DNA of 64,000 bases. It comes from an uncultured Bacteroidales bacterium (GTDB taxonomy: Bacteria > Bacteroidota > Bacteroidia > Bacteroidales > Marinilabiliaceae). The stretch is from positions 38,238 to 102,237 of the forward strand of contig CALAUL010000078.1 of NCBI GenBank assembly GCA_937892255.1. The letters are read 5' to 3'. A program made the translations under genes and the position numbers. Every line of letters starts with the position of its first letter. Positions within the stretch are counted from its first letter, which is position 1. Shown here one piece after another: positions 1-10,495 of the stretch. The notes beneath the pieces are model-generated. The model saw only the letters and a list, made by a program, of their open reading frames with translations. It made no database searches and was not told where the DNA came from.

Positions 1-552
1 CATCGACGCATTGAGTGATGCCACTGCTCCCGATAGATGTGCTCCGCTCTCTCCTCCCAATATGTTCGTCACTCCCTGCAATGCCGAGTCCAAACGTACC
101 ATCAACAACTCCGCTTTGTCTTTCAAAGGTTCCAATTGTTCGGTCAAACCTACCCTTACTCCGGAAGTAAGTTCATCGCCACTCTCGGCCAACTCGCTAC
201 TTCTTCCCCATACCATATCTATTCCTTTTCCTCCTAATATGTCGGTGCTATATATCTCTGCTCTTGTATCACTTGGTATGTCAATATCAATATCTATTGC
301 TATCGTCACCTTAAATCGTCGTTCTGACGGCTCTTGCGGACAAATCTCTATATCTCTGACCGCTCCCACTTTATACCCCTCATAGAATACCGGACTCGCA
401 TCTGTAAGCCCGTTTATATCGCTGTAATATGCATAAAACTTATCTCCACTGAAGAAGACATCCCGCCCTTTCAAAAAGTTAAGTCCTATACACAGTATCG
501 CAAAAGCACAAACACCAAAGATTCCTATCCTAATATTCTTATTCTTCAACAT
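1..552 (-). CDS. MCE/MlaD-family protein, 3' part cut by window edge
   Basis: The first 184 codons read open from ATG at 552 to the window edge, so the C-terminus is missing. Residues about 5-25 form one N-terminal membrane anchor. The segment around residues 38-115 (SPVFYEGYKVGAV, then TDILGGKGID) is a typical MCE/MlaD substrate-binding domain. MlaD-family proteins are periplasmic, membrane-anchored parts of ABC systems that move phospholipids between membranes; that role is inferred from the family. The gene starts 21 bp after the amidase stop and is probably cotranscribed with it. The visible part looks intact. Confidence 0.85.
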   Translation of the reverse strand, partial: MLKNKNIRIGIFGVCAFAILCIGLNFLKGRDVFFSGDKFYAYYSDINGLTDASPVFYEGYKVGAVRDIEICPQEPSERRFKVTIAIDIDIDIPSDTRAEIYSTDILGGKGIDMVWGRSSELAESGDELTSGVRVGLTEQLEPLKDKAELLMVRLDSALQGVTNILGGESGAHLSGAVASLNASM

Positions 553-573
553 TTTTCCTCTGTATTAATTCTC

Positions 574-1659
574 TTACTTCTTCGTTTTCTTACGTGCATA
601 TTTTGTTGTCACTTTCTTTCCGTCTTCGTATGCCACAATAAAACAATCTGAATACACTTTTTTTACTTTACTTACCAATTTGGAAATCTCATCGTATGTA
701 TCTGTGTTATACACCATATACTTATGCTTCCCGTCTTCTTCCCTATATTCCACTTCACCAAATGTCTTTGGTAAATTATCTATCTTCTTCGACGATGTTA
801 TTATTTGTATTTTAAACTTTATCCCTTTATTGTCAATCTTTGCCTTTGGTGGTTCCGGTTTTACTACTGCGACTTTGTTCGCTCCATCAAATTGCATCTT
901 ATAGTTCTTAAATGCTCTAAATATTGATTCCACATAGGCTTTTTTACCTTCTTCACTCTTCATGTAGAGTTCCTCTTCTTTATTGCTTAAAAAGCCTAAT
1001 TCCACCAATACACTTGGCATTGAGGTCTGTCTCAACACCAAAAAACCTGCTTGTCTCACTCCCCTATTTTCTCGTTTCAATCCTACAAATTCATCTTGAG
1101 TCTTTGATGCCATAAGCAGACTATTCTCTAAAAAACGATTCTGCATCAACTCAAATATGATGTAAGACTCTGGTTGCGATGGATCAAACCCTTCATAATT
1201 ATTTGTGTAATCTTCCTCAAGTGTAATAACTGAGTTTTCTTTCTGTGCCACTTCAAGGTTCTCTTTCGAACGATGTAAACCCAATACAAATGTTTCTGCT
1301 CCCTTTATCTCAGGATTCTTTACCCAATTGGCATGTATCGATATAAACAAATCTGCCCCGCTCTTATTGGCTATATCCGCTCTCTTGTGCAAATCCACAA
1401 AGACGTCTTTATCTCTCGTGTATATCGTCTTAACCTCCGGCAAACTATCATTTATCATCTTTCCCAAACGTAATGCCACATCAAGCACTATATCTTTCTC
1501 CCGACAGATCTTTCCCAATGCGCCCGGGTCTTTGCCTCCATGTCCTGCATCGATGACAACCGTACTCAATTTCTTCTGCGCAACGACTTCCCCACTTTGC
1601 ACCATCGCCCCGACAGTCAACATCACTATCAATAGTTGTATATGGAATGATTTCTTCAT
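574..1659 (-). CDS. N-acetylmuramoyl-L-alanine amidase (Amidase_3) with SPOR-like tail
   Basis: Secreted zinc amidase that cleaves the bond between MurNAc and the L-Ala of the stem peptide in peptidoglycan. Residues 1-27 are a signal peptide. The Amidase_3 domain follows: DAGHGG holds zinc ligand H40, REKD holds E54, SIHAN holds H109, and VELGFLSN near residue 220 carries the catalytic Glu. The last ~90 residues resemble a SPOR peptidoglycan-binding domain (KFKIQIITSSKK to CFIVAYEDGK). Length 361 aa suits a Bacteroidota AmiC-like enzyme acting in daughter-cell separation. It is the first gene of a probable two-gene operon with the MCE protein. Confidence 0.92.
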   Translation of the reverse strand: MKKSFHIQLLIVMLTVGAMVQSGEVVAQKKLSTVVIDAGHGGKDPGALGKICREKDIVLDVALRLGKMINDSLPEVKTIYTRDKDVFVDLHKRADIANKSGADLFISIHANWVKNPEIKGAETFVLGLHRSKENLEVAQKENSVITLEEDYTNNYEGFDPSQPESYIIFELMQNRFLENSLLMASKTQDEFVGLKRENRGVRQAGFLVLRQTSMPSVLVELGFLSNKEEELYMKSEEGKKAYVESIFRAFKNYKMQFDGANKVAVVKPEPPKAKIDNKGIKFKIQIITSSKKIDNLPKTFGEVEYREEDGKHKYMVYNTDTYDEISKLVSKVKKVYSDCFIVAYEDGKKVTTKYARKKTKK

Positions 1660-1690
1660 GTCAGATTCTTATTTCTATGTTTTTATCACG

Positions 1691-1723
1691 CAAATATAGT
1701 ATTTTAGAATGACAAATGACAAA
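1691..1723 (-). promoter_or_regulatory. Bacteroidota-type promoter for the amidase operon
   Basis: On the minus strand a -33 TTTG (1723-1720) is followed by 21 nt and a -7 TATATTTG (1698-1691). This matches the Bacteroidota sigma-ABfr consensus TTTG-N19-21-TAnnTTTG and lies about 30 nt before the amidase ATG. Confidence 0.6.
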
Positions 1724-1799
1724 ATATCCTGACAATGTGCCACCAATGACGACAAATAACACGTTTCATGAGCTTTTATGTTTATTCCTCGAATCAATC

Positions 1800-1898
1800 A
1801 TCTTCAAATACCATTCGATTGCTATTCAAACGCTGTTCAAACACTATTTAAATGCCGTTTAAAAAGCTTTTAAAAAGCTTTTAAATCATCTTTTAACT
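1800..1898. repeat. Tandem array, 11-bp period, TTTAAA core
   Basis: Nine consecutive 11-bp units line up without gaps, for example CTATTCAAACG, CTGTTCAAACA, CTATTTAAATG, CCGTTTAAAAA and GCTTTTAAAAA. The shared core is TTCAAA/TTTAAA. The units are diverged but the period is exact. The array is noncoding. It has the same period and a similar core to four units at 61503-61546. Confidence 0.7.
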
Positions 1899-2199
1899 TC
1901 CCACAAAGATGTGTGCATTTTTTTCCCTTGCCATACAAGGCTTTTTTTTTTCACTTTTATGCATATCTTTTTTATATACACATTCTTTAACAATAACACA
2001 CTAATCATTAATATCTATTTGCAAATTAAACCCATAATGTTTCACTATATCTTCACCGTAGCTTCACGCTATCGTCAAGCCGGCTACAAGCCCCAAAAGA
2101 CCACTTCTTGTTTTAACATTCATTACCACTACTCCTTGTCTTTTCCTTTCTAAACACCCATCTTCTCGATTACGAAAAAGCTATTTTCTCAGCACTCTA

Positions 2200-2231
2200 T
2201 TTGCATATTTAAATAATACTACCTTACTTTG
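2200..2231 (+). promoter_or_regulatory. Promoter of the thiamine operon
   Basis: -33 TTTG (2200-2203), a 20-nt spacer and a -7 TTACTTTG (2224-2231; one mismatch to TAnnTTTG). Expected transcription start is about 2238, just before the TPP aptamer. Confidence 0.65.
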
Positions 2232-2250
2232 CCCGCAGAAATAAAATGAA

Positions 2251-2327
2251 ACAAAGGGGTGCTCCATTTTGGAGCTGAGATTATACCCTCGAACCTGAAG
2301 CAGTTAGTACTGCCGTAGGAATTGTGG
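2251..2327 (+). promoter_or_regulatory. TPP riboswitch (THI element)
   Basis: Conserved aptamer blocks appear in order: GGGGTGCTCC, a GGAGCTGAGA helix return, ACCC, GAACCTGA, GCAGTTAGTACTGC, CGTAGGAA. P1 can form between ACAA (2251-2254) and TTGT (2322-2325). The element binds thiamine pyrophosphate and precedes thiS. The following hairpin (2343-2375) suggests control by transcription termination. Confidence 0.95.
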
Positions 2328-2342
2328 ATATGACAATATTAT

Positions 2343-2375
2343 GACGTATGTCCATTTTCGGATATGCGTCTTTTT
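2343..2375 (+). terminator. Riboswitch-controlled terminator of the thi operon
   Basis: An 11-bp stem GACGTATGTCC/GGATATGCGTC (2343-2353 with 2360-2370, including G-U pairs) and a 6-nt loop are followed by TTTTT. Its 5' arm can instead pair with 2324-2331 next to P1, giving a plausible antiterminator. Confidence 0.85.
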
Positions 2376-2441
2376 GTTTAAGACCTTACTTGATAGAGCC
2401 TCCTTTGTATCAAAAAAATTAACTTTTTAATGCTTGATACA

Positions 2442-2639
2442 ATGATTGTAAAAGTAAACAACAAGGAGGTTATTACTTCATCTGCCACGTTAGCGGCTCT
2501 ATTAGCTGAATTGGATTTGAATACGGCACGTATAGCTGTTGCTGTAGATAAACAGATTGTGATGCGCAGTCTGTGGAATGAGTATTCACTCTCTGAAGGG
2601 GCGAATATTACAATTATCACTATTGCGTGTGGAGGATAA
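2442..2639 (+). CDS. thiS: Sulfur-carrier protein ThiS
   Basis: Small ubiquitin-fold sulfur carrier for thiazole synthesis. The C-terminal Gly-Gly (ACGG) is the site that ThiF adenylates and that becomes the thiocarboxylate used by ThiG. The start at 2442 (MIVKVNNK, 65 aa) matches the family's usual N-terminus; an in-frame ATG at 2430 would add four residues. Neither start has a Shine-Dalgarno sequence. It is the first gene after the TPP riboswitch and ends 4 bp before thiE. Confidence 0.93.
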   Translation: MIVKVNNKEVITSSATLAALLAELDLNTARIAVAVDKQIVMRSLWNEYSLSEGANITIITIACGG

Positions 2640-2643
2640 ACCG

Positions 2644-3275
2644 ATGGAGAAGATTCAGTTTATCACTCACTGCAATGGACATATATCGCATGTCGAATCG
2701 GCTCGTCTTGCCCTTGAAGGCGGATGCCGTTGGATACAACTGCGCATGAAAGGTGCGTCGTGGGAAGATATAATACGAACGGGAGAAAAAGTAAAGTCAT
2801 TATGCCAACGATACAATGCTACATTTATCATCAATGATTCAGCAGACTTATGTCGTATATTAAAGGCTGACGGGGTGCACTTAGGTAAGAATGACATGCC
2901 CGTTGCTGATGCTCGCAAAATTCTCGGAAGCAACTATATCATTGGTTCTACTGCCAATACGTTTGACGATATTCAACATGCTGTACGCTCGGGTGCTGAT
3001 TATATAGGCTGTGGACCATTGCGTTTTACAACGACAAAGGAAAGGCTTAGTCCGACATTAGGCTTGAGTGGATATGCGGAGATAATCAACGAGGTTCAAA
3101 AGCAAAAGCTAACAGTCCCTATATATGCCATTGGAGGTGTTACAGCCGACGATATTTCTTCTCTTTTGAATATCGGCCTGTATGGTATTGCTTTAAGTGG
3201 TTACGTGCTAAATGCGCCAAATCCTACCACGAAAATGAACGAAATATTAGAAATCACAAATAAATACATACAACA

Positions 3276-3288
<13 letters not shown>
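2644..3288 (+). CDS. thiE: Thiamine phosphate synthase ThiE
   Basis: Joins HMP-pyrophosphate to the thiazole phosphate to make thiamine phosphate in the cytoplasm. The TIM-barrel landmarks are present: IQLRMK (residues 31-36), INDS, ADGVHLG, the pyrophosphate/thiazole loop around [11 protein letters not shown], and IYAIGGV near the end. Length 214 aa is normal. The ATG at 2644 follows thiS directly; reading-frame extension upstream would overlap thiS. The 3' end overlaps thiG by 13 bp, indicating translational coupling. Confidence 0.94.
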
Positions 3289-5649
<2,361 letters not shown>

Positions 5650-5659
5650 CCTGATTAAT

Positions 5660-6784
5660 ATGTTTTCGGAAATACTAAAGAATATTTCATGGCAAGAGAC
5701 CATGCATCGCATATACGACATGAATGATAGCGATGTGATTAAGGCGTTGAGAAAACAGCATTTAGATATTACGGACTTCATGGCTTTGGTGTCTCCTGCT
5801 GCATTGCCCCATCTTGAAGAGATGGCTCAAAAGAGCAAACGTCTTACTGAACAACGTTTTGGCAAGACAATATCATTGTTCATTCCATTATACCTGACTA
5901 ATTCTTGCATAAACTCATGTGTCTATTGCGGATTTCATGTCAGCAACACCATGACTCGAACGATTCTCACGGCAGAACAAATAGAAGCTGAATACAAAGC
6001 AATACGCGGCTTGGGCCCTTTTGAGAATATACTTCTTGTCACAGGGGAGAATCCTGTAAAAGCCGGCGTACCATATTTAGCTGAGGCCATAGATATTGCC
6101 AAACGTTACTTCGCCAACATTAAAATTGAAGTGATGCCTCTTAAAACGGAGGAATATATCGAACTTATAAAACATGGTCTGAACGGTGTCGTCTGTTTTC
6201 AAGAGACATACAACAGAAGTCGCTACAATGTCTATCATCCGAGGGGTATGAAAGCCGACTTTGAATGGCGTCTAAACGGATTTGATCGCATGGGAATGGC
6301 CGGCGTTCATTCCATCGGCATGGGTGTTCTCATTGGCTTGGAAGATTGGCGCACTGATGTGACAATGATGGCACACCATTTGCGTTATTTGCAACATACT
6401 TATTGGCGCACTCGTTATAGCGTCAACTTTCCACGAATGCGTCCGGCAGAAAATGACGGATTTCAACCCAACGTGGTAATGACTGACAAGGAGTTAGCTC
6501 AACTTACTTTTGCTATGCGCATATTTGACAACGACGTCGATATTTCATATTCGACACGTGAAACGTCTTTCATTCGTGATAATATGGCAGAATTAGGTGT
6601 AACGACAATGAGCGCAGAGAGCAAAACAGATCCGGGCGGATATTGCACTTATCCACAGTCGTTGGAGCAGTTTCATGTAAACGATGAACGGACAGCTCAT
6701 GAGATAGAACGTCGATTGCGAGAGTTAGGCAGAGAGCCTATTTGGAAAGATTGGGATAGTTCATTTGATATTGTAATACGATGA
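5660..6784 (+). CDS. thiH: 2-Iminoacetate synthase ThiH
   Basis: Radical-SAM tyrosine lyase that yields dehydroglycine for ThiG plus p-cresol. The radical-SAM cluster CX3CX2C is at C83, C87 and C90, and the C-terminal region (DPGGYCTYPQ) is typical of ThiH. Length 374 aa is normal. Use of ThiH rather than glycine oxidase ThiO fits an anaerobe. The stop overlaps the thiF start (ATGA), so the two are probably translationally coupled. Confidence 0.95.
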   Translation: MFSEILKNISWQETMHRIYDMNDSDVIKALRKQHLDITDFMALVSPAALPHLEEMAQKSKRLTEQRFGKTISLFIPLYLTNSCINSCVYCGFHVSNTMTRTILTAEQIEAEYKAIRGLGPFENILLVTGENPVKAGVPYLAEAIDIAKRYFANIKIEVMPLKTEEYIELIKHGLNGVVCFQETYNRSRYNVYHPRGMKADFEWRLNGFDRMGMAGVHSIGMGVLIGLEDWRTDVTMMAHHLRYLQHTYWRTRYSVNFPRMRPAENDGFQPNVVMTDKELAQLTFAMRIFDNDVDISYSTRETSFIRDNMAELGVTTMSAESKTDPGGYCTYPQSLEQFHVNDERTAHEIERRLRELGREPIWKDWDSSFDIVIR

Positions 6785-7467
6785 GCCGATACGAAAGACA
6801 GTTAGGATTGCCCGAAATAGGGAAAAGTGGACAAGCGGCTCTTAAACGTGCGTCGGTTCTCGTTGTCGGCATAGGCGGATTAGGTTGTGTGTCGGTTGCT
6901 TATCTTGCCTCTGCCGGTGTAGGAAGATTGGGATTATGTGATTATGATATAGTGACAGATAGCAACTTAAACAGACAGCTTTGTTATAATGAAAACGACA
7001 TAGGACACTCTAAAGTACTTTGCGCTGAACGTTACATAAGAGCTCTGAACAAGGAAGTGAAAACCGATGCGATAACAGTGAAGCTGGAACGAAGTAACGT
7101 TGACGAAATTGTTAGCAAATATGATATTATTGTTGACGGTTCTGATAATTACGAAACTCGTTTTTTGCTCTCCGACGCATGTCAGGCTCATGGTAAACCT
7201 TTTGTTTTTGGTGCTGTATGTGGCATGACCGGACAAGTGTCTGTTCTCTGCTGCAAAAAGAAGACTTACAGAGATATTATGTCTGAAAAAGAAGATGCAA
7301 GTGTTGTCGAAACGGACAGATTAATATTAGGACCTACTGCCGGCGTGATAGCTTCTCTACAAGCTATGGAGACGATAAAAATGATTGTTGGGATTCGTCC
7401 GACGCTGATAGATAAATTGGCGTCTGTTGACTTGAGAACATTGAACATGGAGTTATTCGACTTATGA
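6781..7467 (+). CDS. thiF: ThiS adenylyltransferase ThiF, without the usual zinc cysteines
   Basis: E1-like enzyme that adenylates the ThiS C-terminus. The nucleotide-binding loop GIGGLG (30-35), SNLNRQ with catalytic R65, GHSK with K78 and the DGSDN metal site are all present. The two CXXC zinc pairs of E. coli ThiF are absent: the first is TYRD and the second is replaced around ETDRLILGP. The adenylation core therefore looks intact but the structural zinc site is lost. It overlaps both neighbours by 4 bp, so its role in the thi operon is not in doubt. Confidence 0.9.
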   Translation: MSRYERQLGLPEIGKSGQAALKRASVLVVGIGGLGCVSVAYLASAGVGRLGLCDYDIVTDSNLNRQLCYNENDIGHSKVLCAERYIRALNKEVKTDAITVKLERSNVDEIVSKYDIIVDGSDNYETRFLLSDACQAHGKPFVFGAVCGMTGQVSVLCCKKKTYRDIMSEKEDASVVETDRLILGPTAGVIASLQAMETIKMIVGIRPTLIDKLASVDLRTLNMELFDL

Positions 7468-8036
7468 AGATTATTATCATAACAAGAGAAGACCATGTCC
7501 ACGACGAAGCAATGTTGATAAACCACTTTTTCGACTGCGGACTTCAACGTCTTCACATTCGCAAACCCTCTTGGTCTCTTGCCGAGACAGAAGACCTTTT
7601 ACAAAAGATAGATAGTCGTCATCACCCCAATATCGTTCTTCATGACAACTTCTCGTTGCTAAACAAATACAGCTTGGGAGGTGTTCACCTGAACCGTCGC
7701 AACGATAGTCTTATTAGCGAAGTGCCAATGACAACCTCCGCATCGTGCCATTCGTTTTCCGAAGTAATAGAGAAAAAGGCAAAATACGACTATCTCTTTC
7801 TTTCGCCCATTTTCGACAGCATATCAAAAAAGGGGTATAAGACACCATTTCTACGACATGATTTAGAACATGCAAGAGACGAAGGTGTGATAGATGACCG
7901 CGTCATTGCTCTCGGCGGAGTGACGGCAGAGAGACTTCACGACGTAAAAACAATAGGCTTTGGCGGTGCAGCAATACTGGGTGATGCTTGGGATAATCCG
8001 AAGAAGTATTGTTACCTGCTGGAGTATGGAGTATAA
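7464..8036 (+). CDS. tenI: Second ThiE-like barrel protein, TenI-type
   Basis: A 190-aa ThiE/TenI-superfamily protein. It shows LHIRKP near residues 31-36, VLHDN, GGVHLN, LFLSPIFDS, and ALGGV in the C-terminal half. TenI aromatises the thiazole tautomer made by ThiG; true ThiE couples the two moieties. Because a full ThiE is already present in the operon, the tautomerase role is more likely, but sequence alone does not settle it. It overlaps thiF by 4 bp. Confidence 0.8.
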   Translation: MKIIIITREDHVHDEAMLINHFFDCGLQRLHIRKPSWSLAETEDLLQKIDSRHHPNIVLHDNFSLLNKYSLGGVHLNRRNDSLISEVPMTTSASCHSFSEVIEKKAKYDYLFLSPIFDSISKKGYKTPFLRHDLEHARDEGVIDDRVIALGGVTAERLHDVKTIGFGGAAILGDAWDNPKKYCYLLEYGV

Positions 8037-8065
8037 ACAAATCAAATTGTACAATAACACATACC

Positions 8066-8827
8066 ATGAATAAAGAGAGACAACATGTAGTATTGACGAT
8101 AGCAGGCTCGGATAGTTCGGGCAGAGCCGGAATTCAAGCTGACATAGCGACTATAAGAAGTACGGGCTGTCACGCCGCAACAGTTATAACGGCCGTCACG
8201 GCTCAAAACAGAACCGGTGTACAAGCCATACATGCCATTCCGACCGAAATAGTGGAAGCCCAAATACGTTCGGTGATTAATGATACAACACCATCATCGA
8301 TAAAGATTGGCATGATATACAATGCTGAGATAACAAAATGCATAGTGAGAACTATTCGAGACTACCCCACTATACCAATCATCTATGACCCGGTGATGGT
8401 TTCGACTTCCGGGGGATTGCTGATGAGCCGAGAGGCTGTCGACGTCATCAAAGAGGAGCTCTTTCCGATATGCGAACTCATTACGCCCAATATCCCGGAA
8501 GCATCAACTCTGACAAACAGAGAAATCAAAAACACTGACGATATGTCCGAAGCAGCAAAAGATTTGTCTCGCGATTACAATTGCAATGTCCTGCTTAAAG
8601 GCGGACATCTACAAGATGACGTGTTGACAGACATTCTGTGCTTGAAGGGAACAGACGAAATAATATCATTCAACTCCCAACGAATAAGAGAAGGCAACTT
8701 TAGCGGCACAGGGTGCAGATTATCAAGCGGAATAGCGGGATATTTGGCTTTGGGACTAAGTCTTACAGAAAGCATAAAAAGAAGTAAAACGCTATTGGAA
8801 AAGGAAATAATAAAGTCATATAGATGA
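8066..8827 (+). CDS. thiD: Hydroxymethylpyrimidine (phosphate) kinase ThiD
   Basis: Phosphorylates HMP and HMP-phosphate to HMP-pyrophosphate for ThiE. Ribokinase-fold landmarks: TIAGSDSSGRAGIQAD at the N-terminus, YDPVMVSTSG, LITPNIPEA, LLKGGH, and the anion-hole cysteine in SGTGC (C217). Two usually invariant positions differ: GGAG reads GRAG (R20), and the residue after C217 is Arg instead of Thr. The start at 8066 gives the family N-terminus; the longer frame from 8009 overlaps tenI. It is the last gene of the operon. Confidence 0.92.
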   Translation: MNKERQHVVLTIAGSDSSGRAGIQADIATIRSTGCHAATVITAVTAQNRTGVQAIHAIPTEIVEAQIRSVINDTTPSSIKIGMIYNAEITKCIVRTIRDYPTIPIIYDPVMVSTSGGLLMSREAVDVIKEELFPICELITPNIPEASTLTNREIKNTDDMSEAAKDLSRDYNCNVLLKGGHLQDDVLTDILCLKGTDEIISFNSQRIREGNFSGTGCRLSSGIAGYLALGLSLTESIKRSKTLLEKEIIKSYR

Positions 8828-8835
8828 AAGACAAA

Positions 8836-8870
8836 AGGCTGTGATGTTGTGTTCTACTCCATCACAGCCT
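8836..8870. terminator. Bidirectional terminator between thiD and the TlpA-like gene
   Basis: A perfect 11-bp stem AGGCTGTGATG/CATCACAGCCT lies between convergent genes. Flanking A/T-rich sequence is modest on both sides. Confidence 0.7.
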
Positions 8871-8899
8871 AAAACAGTTTAAGAAGCCTTTACATGACC

Positions 8900-10495
8900 C
8901 TATTTCTCTTTTACGCAGATATCTGTTATACGCCAACTGTCGTCAGAGCCATTCTCTTCTTCGTAGAAACTGATTGTTTCGGTTCCCTTAGGAAGTGCTT
9001 TAAAATGGAGCGTAAATTCAGCTATACCCGTTTCCGGCATATAAAATTCCTTACCAAGTTCGATTCCCGTTGCTGAGACAACTTGCAACTTTTCTCCTTT
9101 GTCGGTAATCAAGTGCGCCTCTGCTGCTATCTTTATCCATTGGTTTGGCACATAGAAGGCTTTGAATGTTATGTCAGTAGCATTGTCGCTCAGTTCGATG
9201 CTATCGATATATAGACAGAACGTATTGTTTTCTTTCGACGTAGGATTGTCTATTGTCAGTTTTCCTGAATCTCTGCTATACGATGTTGGCTTGCCATAAG
9301 AGTAGATATTCCTTGGAATAATTGCATTTTTAATCATACCTTTTGCATATCCGAAAGCTGAATCAAGGAGTTTTCCTTCCGGCGAAATTATACAGAAATG
9401 CGGTATGACATATATTCCAAAACGAGCATAAATATTGGTGTCATATTGCATGTCATTCCAACTATTCCATGTTATTCCATGCTCTGACGATGCTTTTTTC
9501 CACATCTTTTCCGAATCCATACTTATGCTTACAACGACCAAACTATCTTTCATTTGCTCTGAAATCTCCTTTAACTCCGGCATTGCTAATATACATGGTC
9601 CGCAACCATGACTCCAAAAATCAAGCAGAACAAACTTTCCTTTCAACTCTTGCAGACGATGTACATTGCCCGCCGTGTCAGTCAGTTCTATATCCGGCAC
9701 GACATCTCCAACCTTAATGATTTGTGGTGGATATATGATATTTGCCAACTTTCTTCCATTGGTCGAACTTTTTAAACATTCGTCCATGCGCTCGTATTGA
9801 GTTCTGAGCATTGCATATTCTGACGTATCTTTTTTACTCTTGGCATTTTGGGCAAACGTAACTAAACGGTTCAACCACGACACGTCGGGTTTCATTGTTT
9901 CAAATAGAGGCTTTGTCTTATTGACAGCTACACCATTAATCGAATCCATTGACATCTGTAGTTCCATTATGCGATTTCGCATCAGAGTTTTTTCCTCTGG
10001 CGACGTAACTTCATAATATTTCATCCTAAGCGGAATATACTCTGTCTCAAACAAATACTTTTGGCTTATTTCCGTTCTCGTTGCTTCAATAAAACGTTTT
10101 TCTGTCTCTTGTGCTGATACGTTGCTCTTGATATTCAACTTCGAGAAATCTAATCCTTCTCCCGAAATCTCTATATTGGCACCTTTCTCTACCCATAACT
10201 CGAAATCAAGTGCAACATTTATATTGCTAACAATCATTCTATGTGTTTCGTCAATATCAGAGTCCACTTCAAAACGAAATTTGCCACCGACCATAGTATC
10301 TGTAGCTACAACAGAAGCAGTTCCTCCGGTAAATTCATATAGATTCAACTTCAAACTATCAGGAACGTTCGTCAAACAACCCTCTATCACGACCTTGGCA
10401 TCTCGGTTCAATGATGTACACGATATTGTGCCAAACACAACAAACAGCACCGATAATAAAATAGATATTAGTCTCATATTATATTGTTTCTTCAT
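8900..10495 (-). CDS. TlpA-like thioredoxin-fold lipoprotein with extra C-terminal domain
   Basis: A 531-aa exported thiol-disulfide protein. The N-terminus is a lipoprotein signal with lipobox GTISC (C26). Residues ~30-250 resemble the DUF4369-type domain often fused to such proteins in Bacteroidota. The thioredoxin/AhpC-TSA domain carries the redox motif CGPC (around residue 297) after LLDFWSHG. About 130 residues of unassigned sequence follow the thioredoxin fold. It likely reduces or isomerises disulfides in the periplasm; the partner is unknown. The 5' end overlaps the preceding flavin reductase gene by 17 bp. Confidence 0.82.
   Translation of the reverse strand: MKKQYNMRLISILLSVLFVVFGTISCTSLNRDAKVVIEGCLTNVPDSLKLNLYEFTGGTASVVATDTMVGGKFRFEVDSDIDETHRMIVSNINVALDFELWVEKGANIEISGEGLDFSKLNIKSNVSAQETEKRFIEATRTEISQKYLFETEYIPLRMKYYEVTSPEEKTLMRNRIMELQMSMDSINGVAVNKTKPLFETMKPDVSWLNRLVTFAQNAKSKKDTSEYAMLRTQYERMDECLKSSTNGRKLANIIYPPQIIKVGDVVPDIELTDTAGNVHRLQELKGKFVLLDFWSHGCGPCILAMPELKEISEQMKDSLVVVSISMDSEKMWKKASSEHGITWNSWNDMQYDTNIYARFGIYVIPHFCIISPEGKLLDSAFGYAKGMIKNAIIPRNIYSYGKPTSYSRDSGKLTIDNPTSKENNTFCLYIDSIELSDNATDITFKAFYVPNQWIKIAAEAHLITDKGEKLQVVSATGIELGKEFYMPETGIAEFTLHFKALPKGTETISFYEEENGSDDSWRITDICVKEK

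Larger units (their letters stand above)
1660..2199. other. Intergenic region between amidase and thi operon
   Basis: It holds the amidase promoter, the 11-bp-period array at 1800-1898, and AT-rich, T-tract-rich sequence at 1900-2199. I see no convincing gene in it. Confidence 0.6.

Noticed and set aside
1700..1740. Possible third copy of the TGACA dyad near the amidase promoter
   Set aside because: TGACA occurs as direct half-sites (TGACAAATGACA) without the inverted partner, and no TTGGCACG core follows in the right place.
1911..2153. 80-codon plus-strand frame before the thi promoter
   Set aside because: Phe/His-rich translation of T tracts; no family resemblance.
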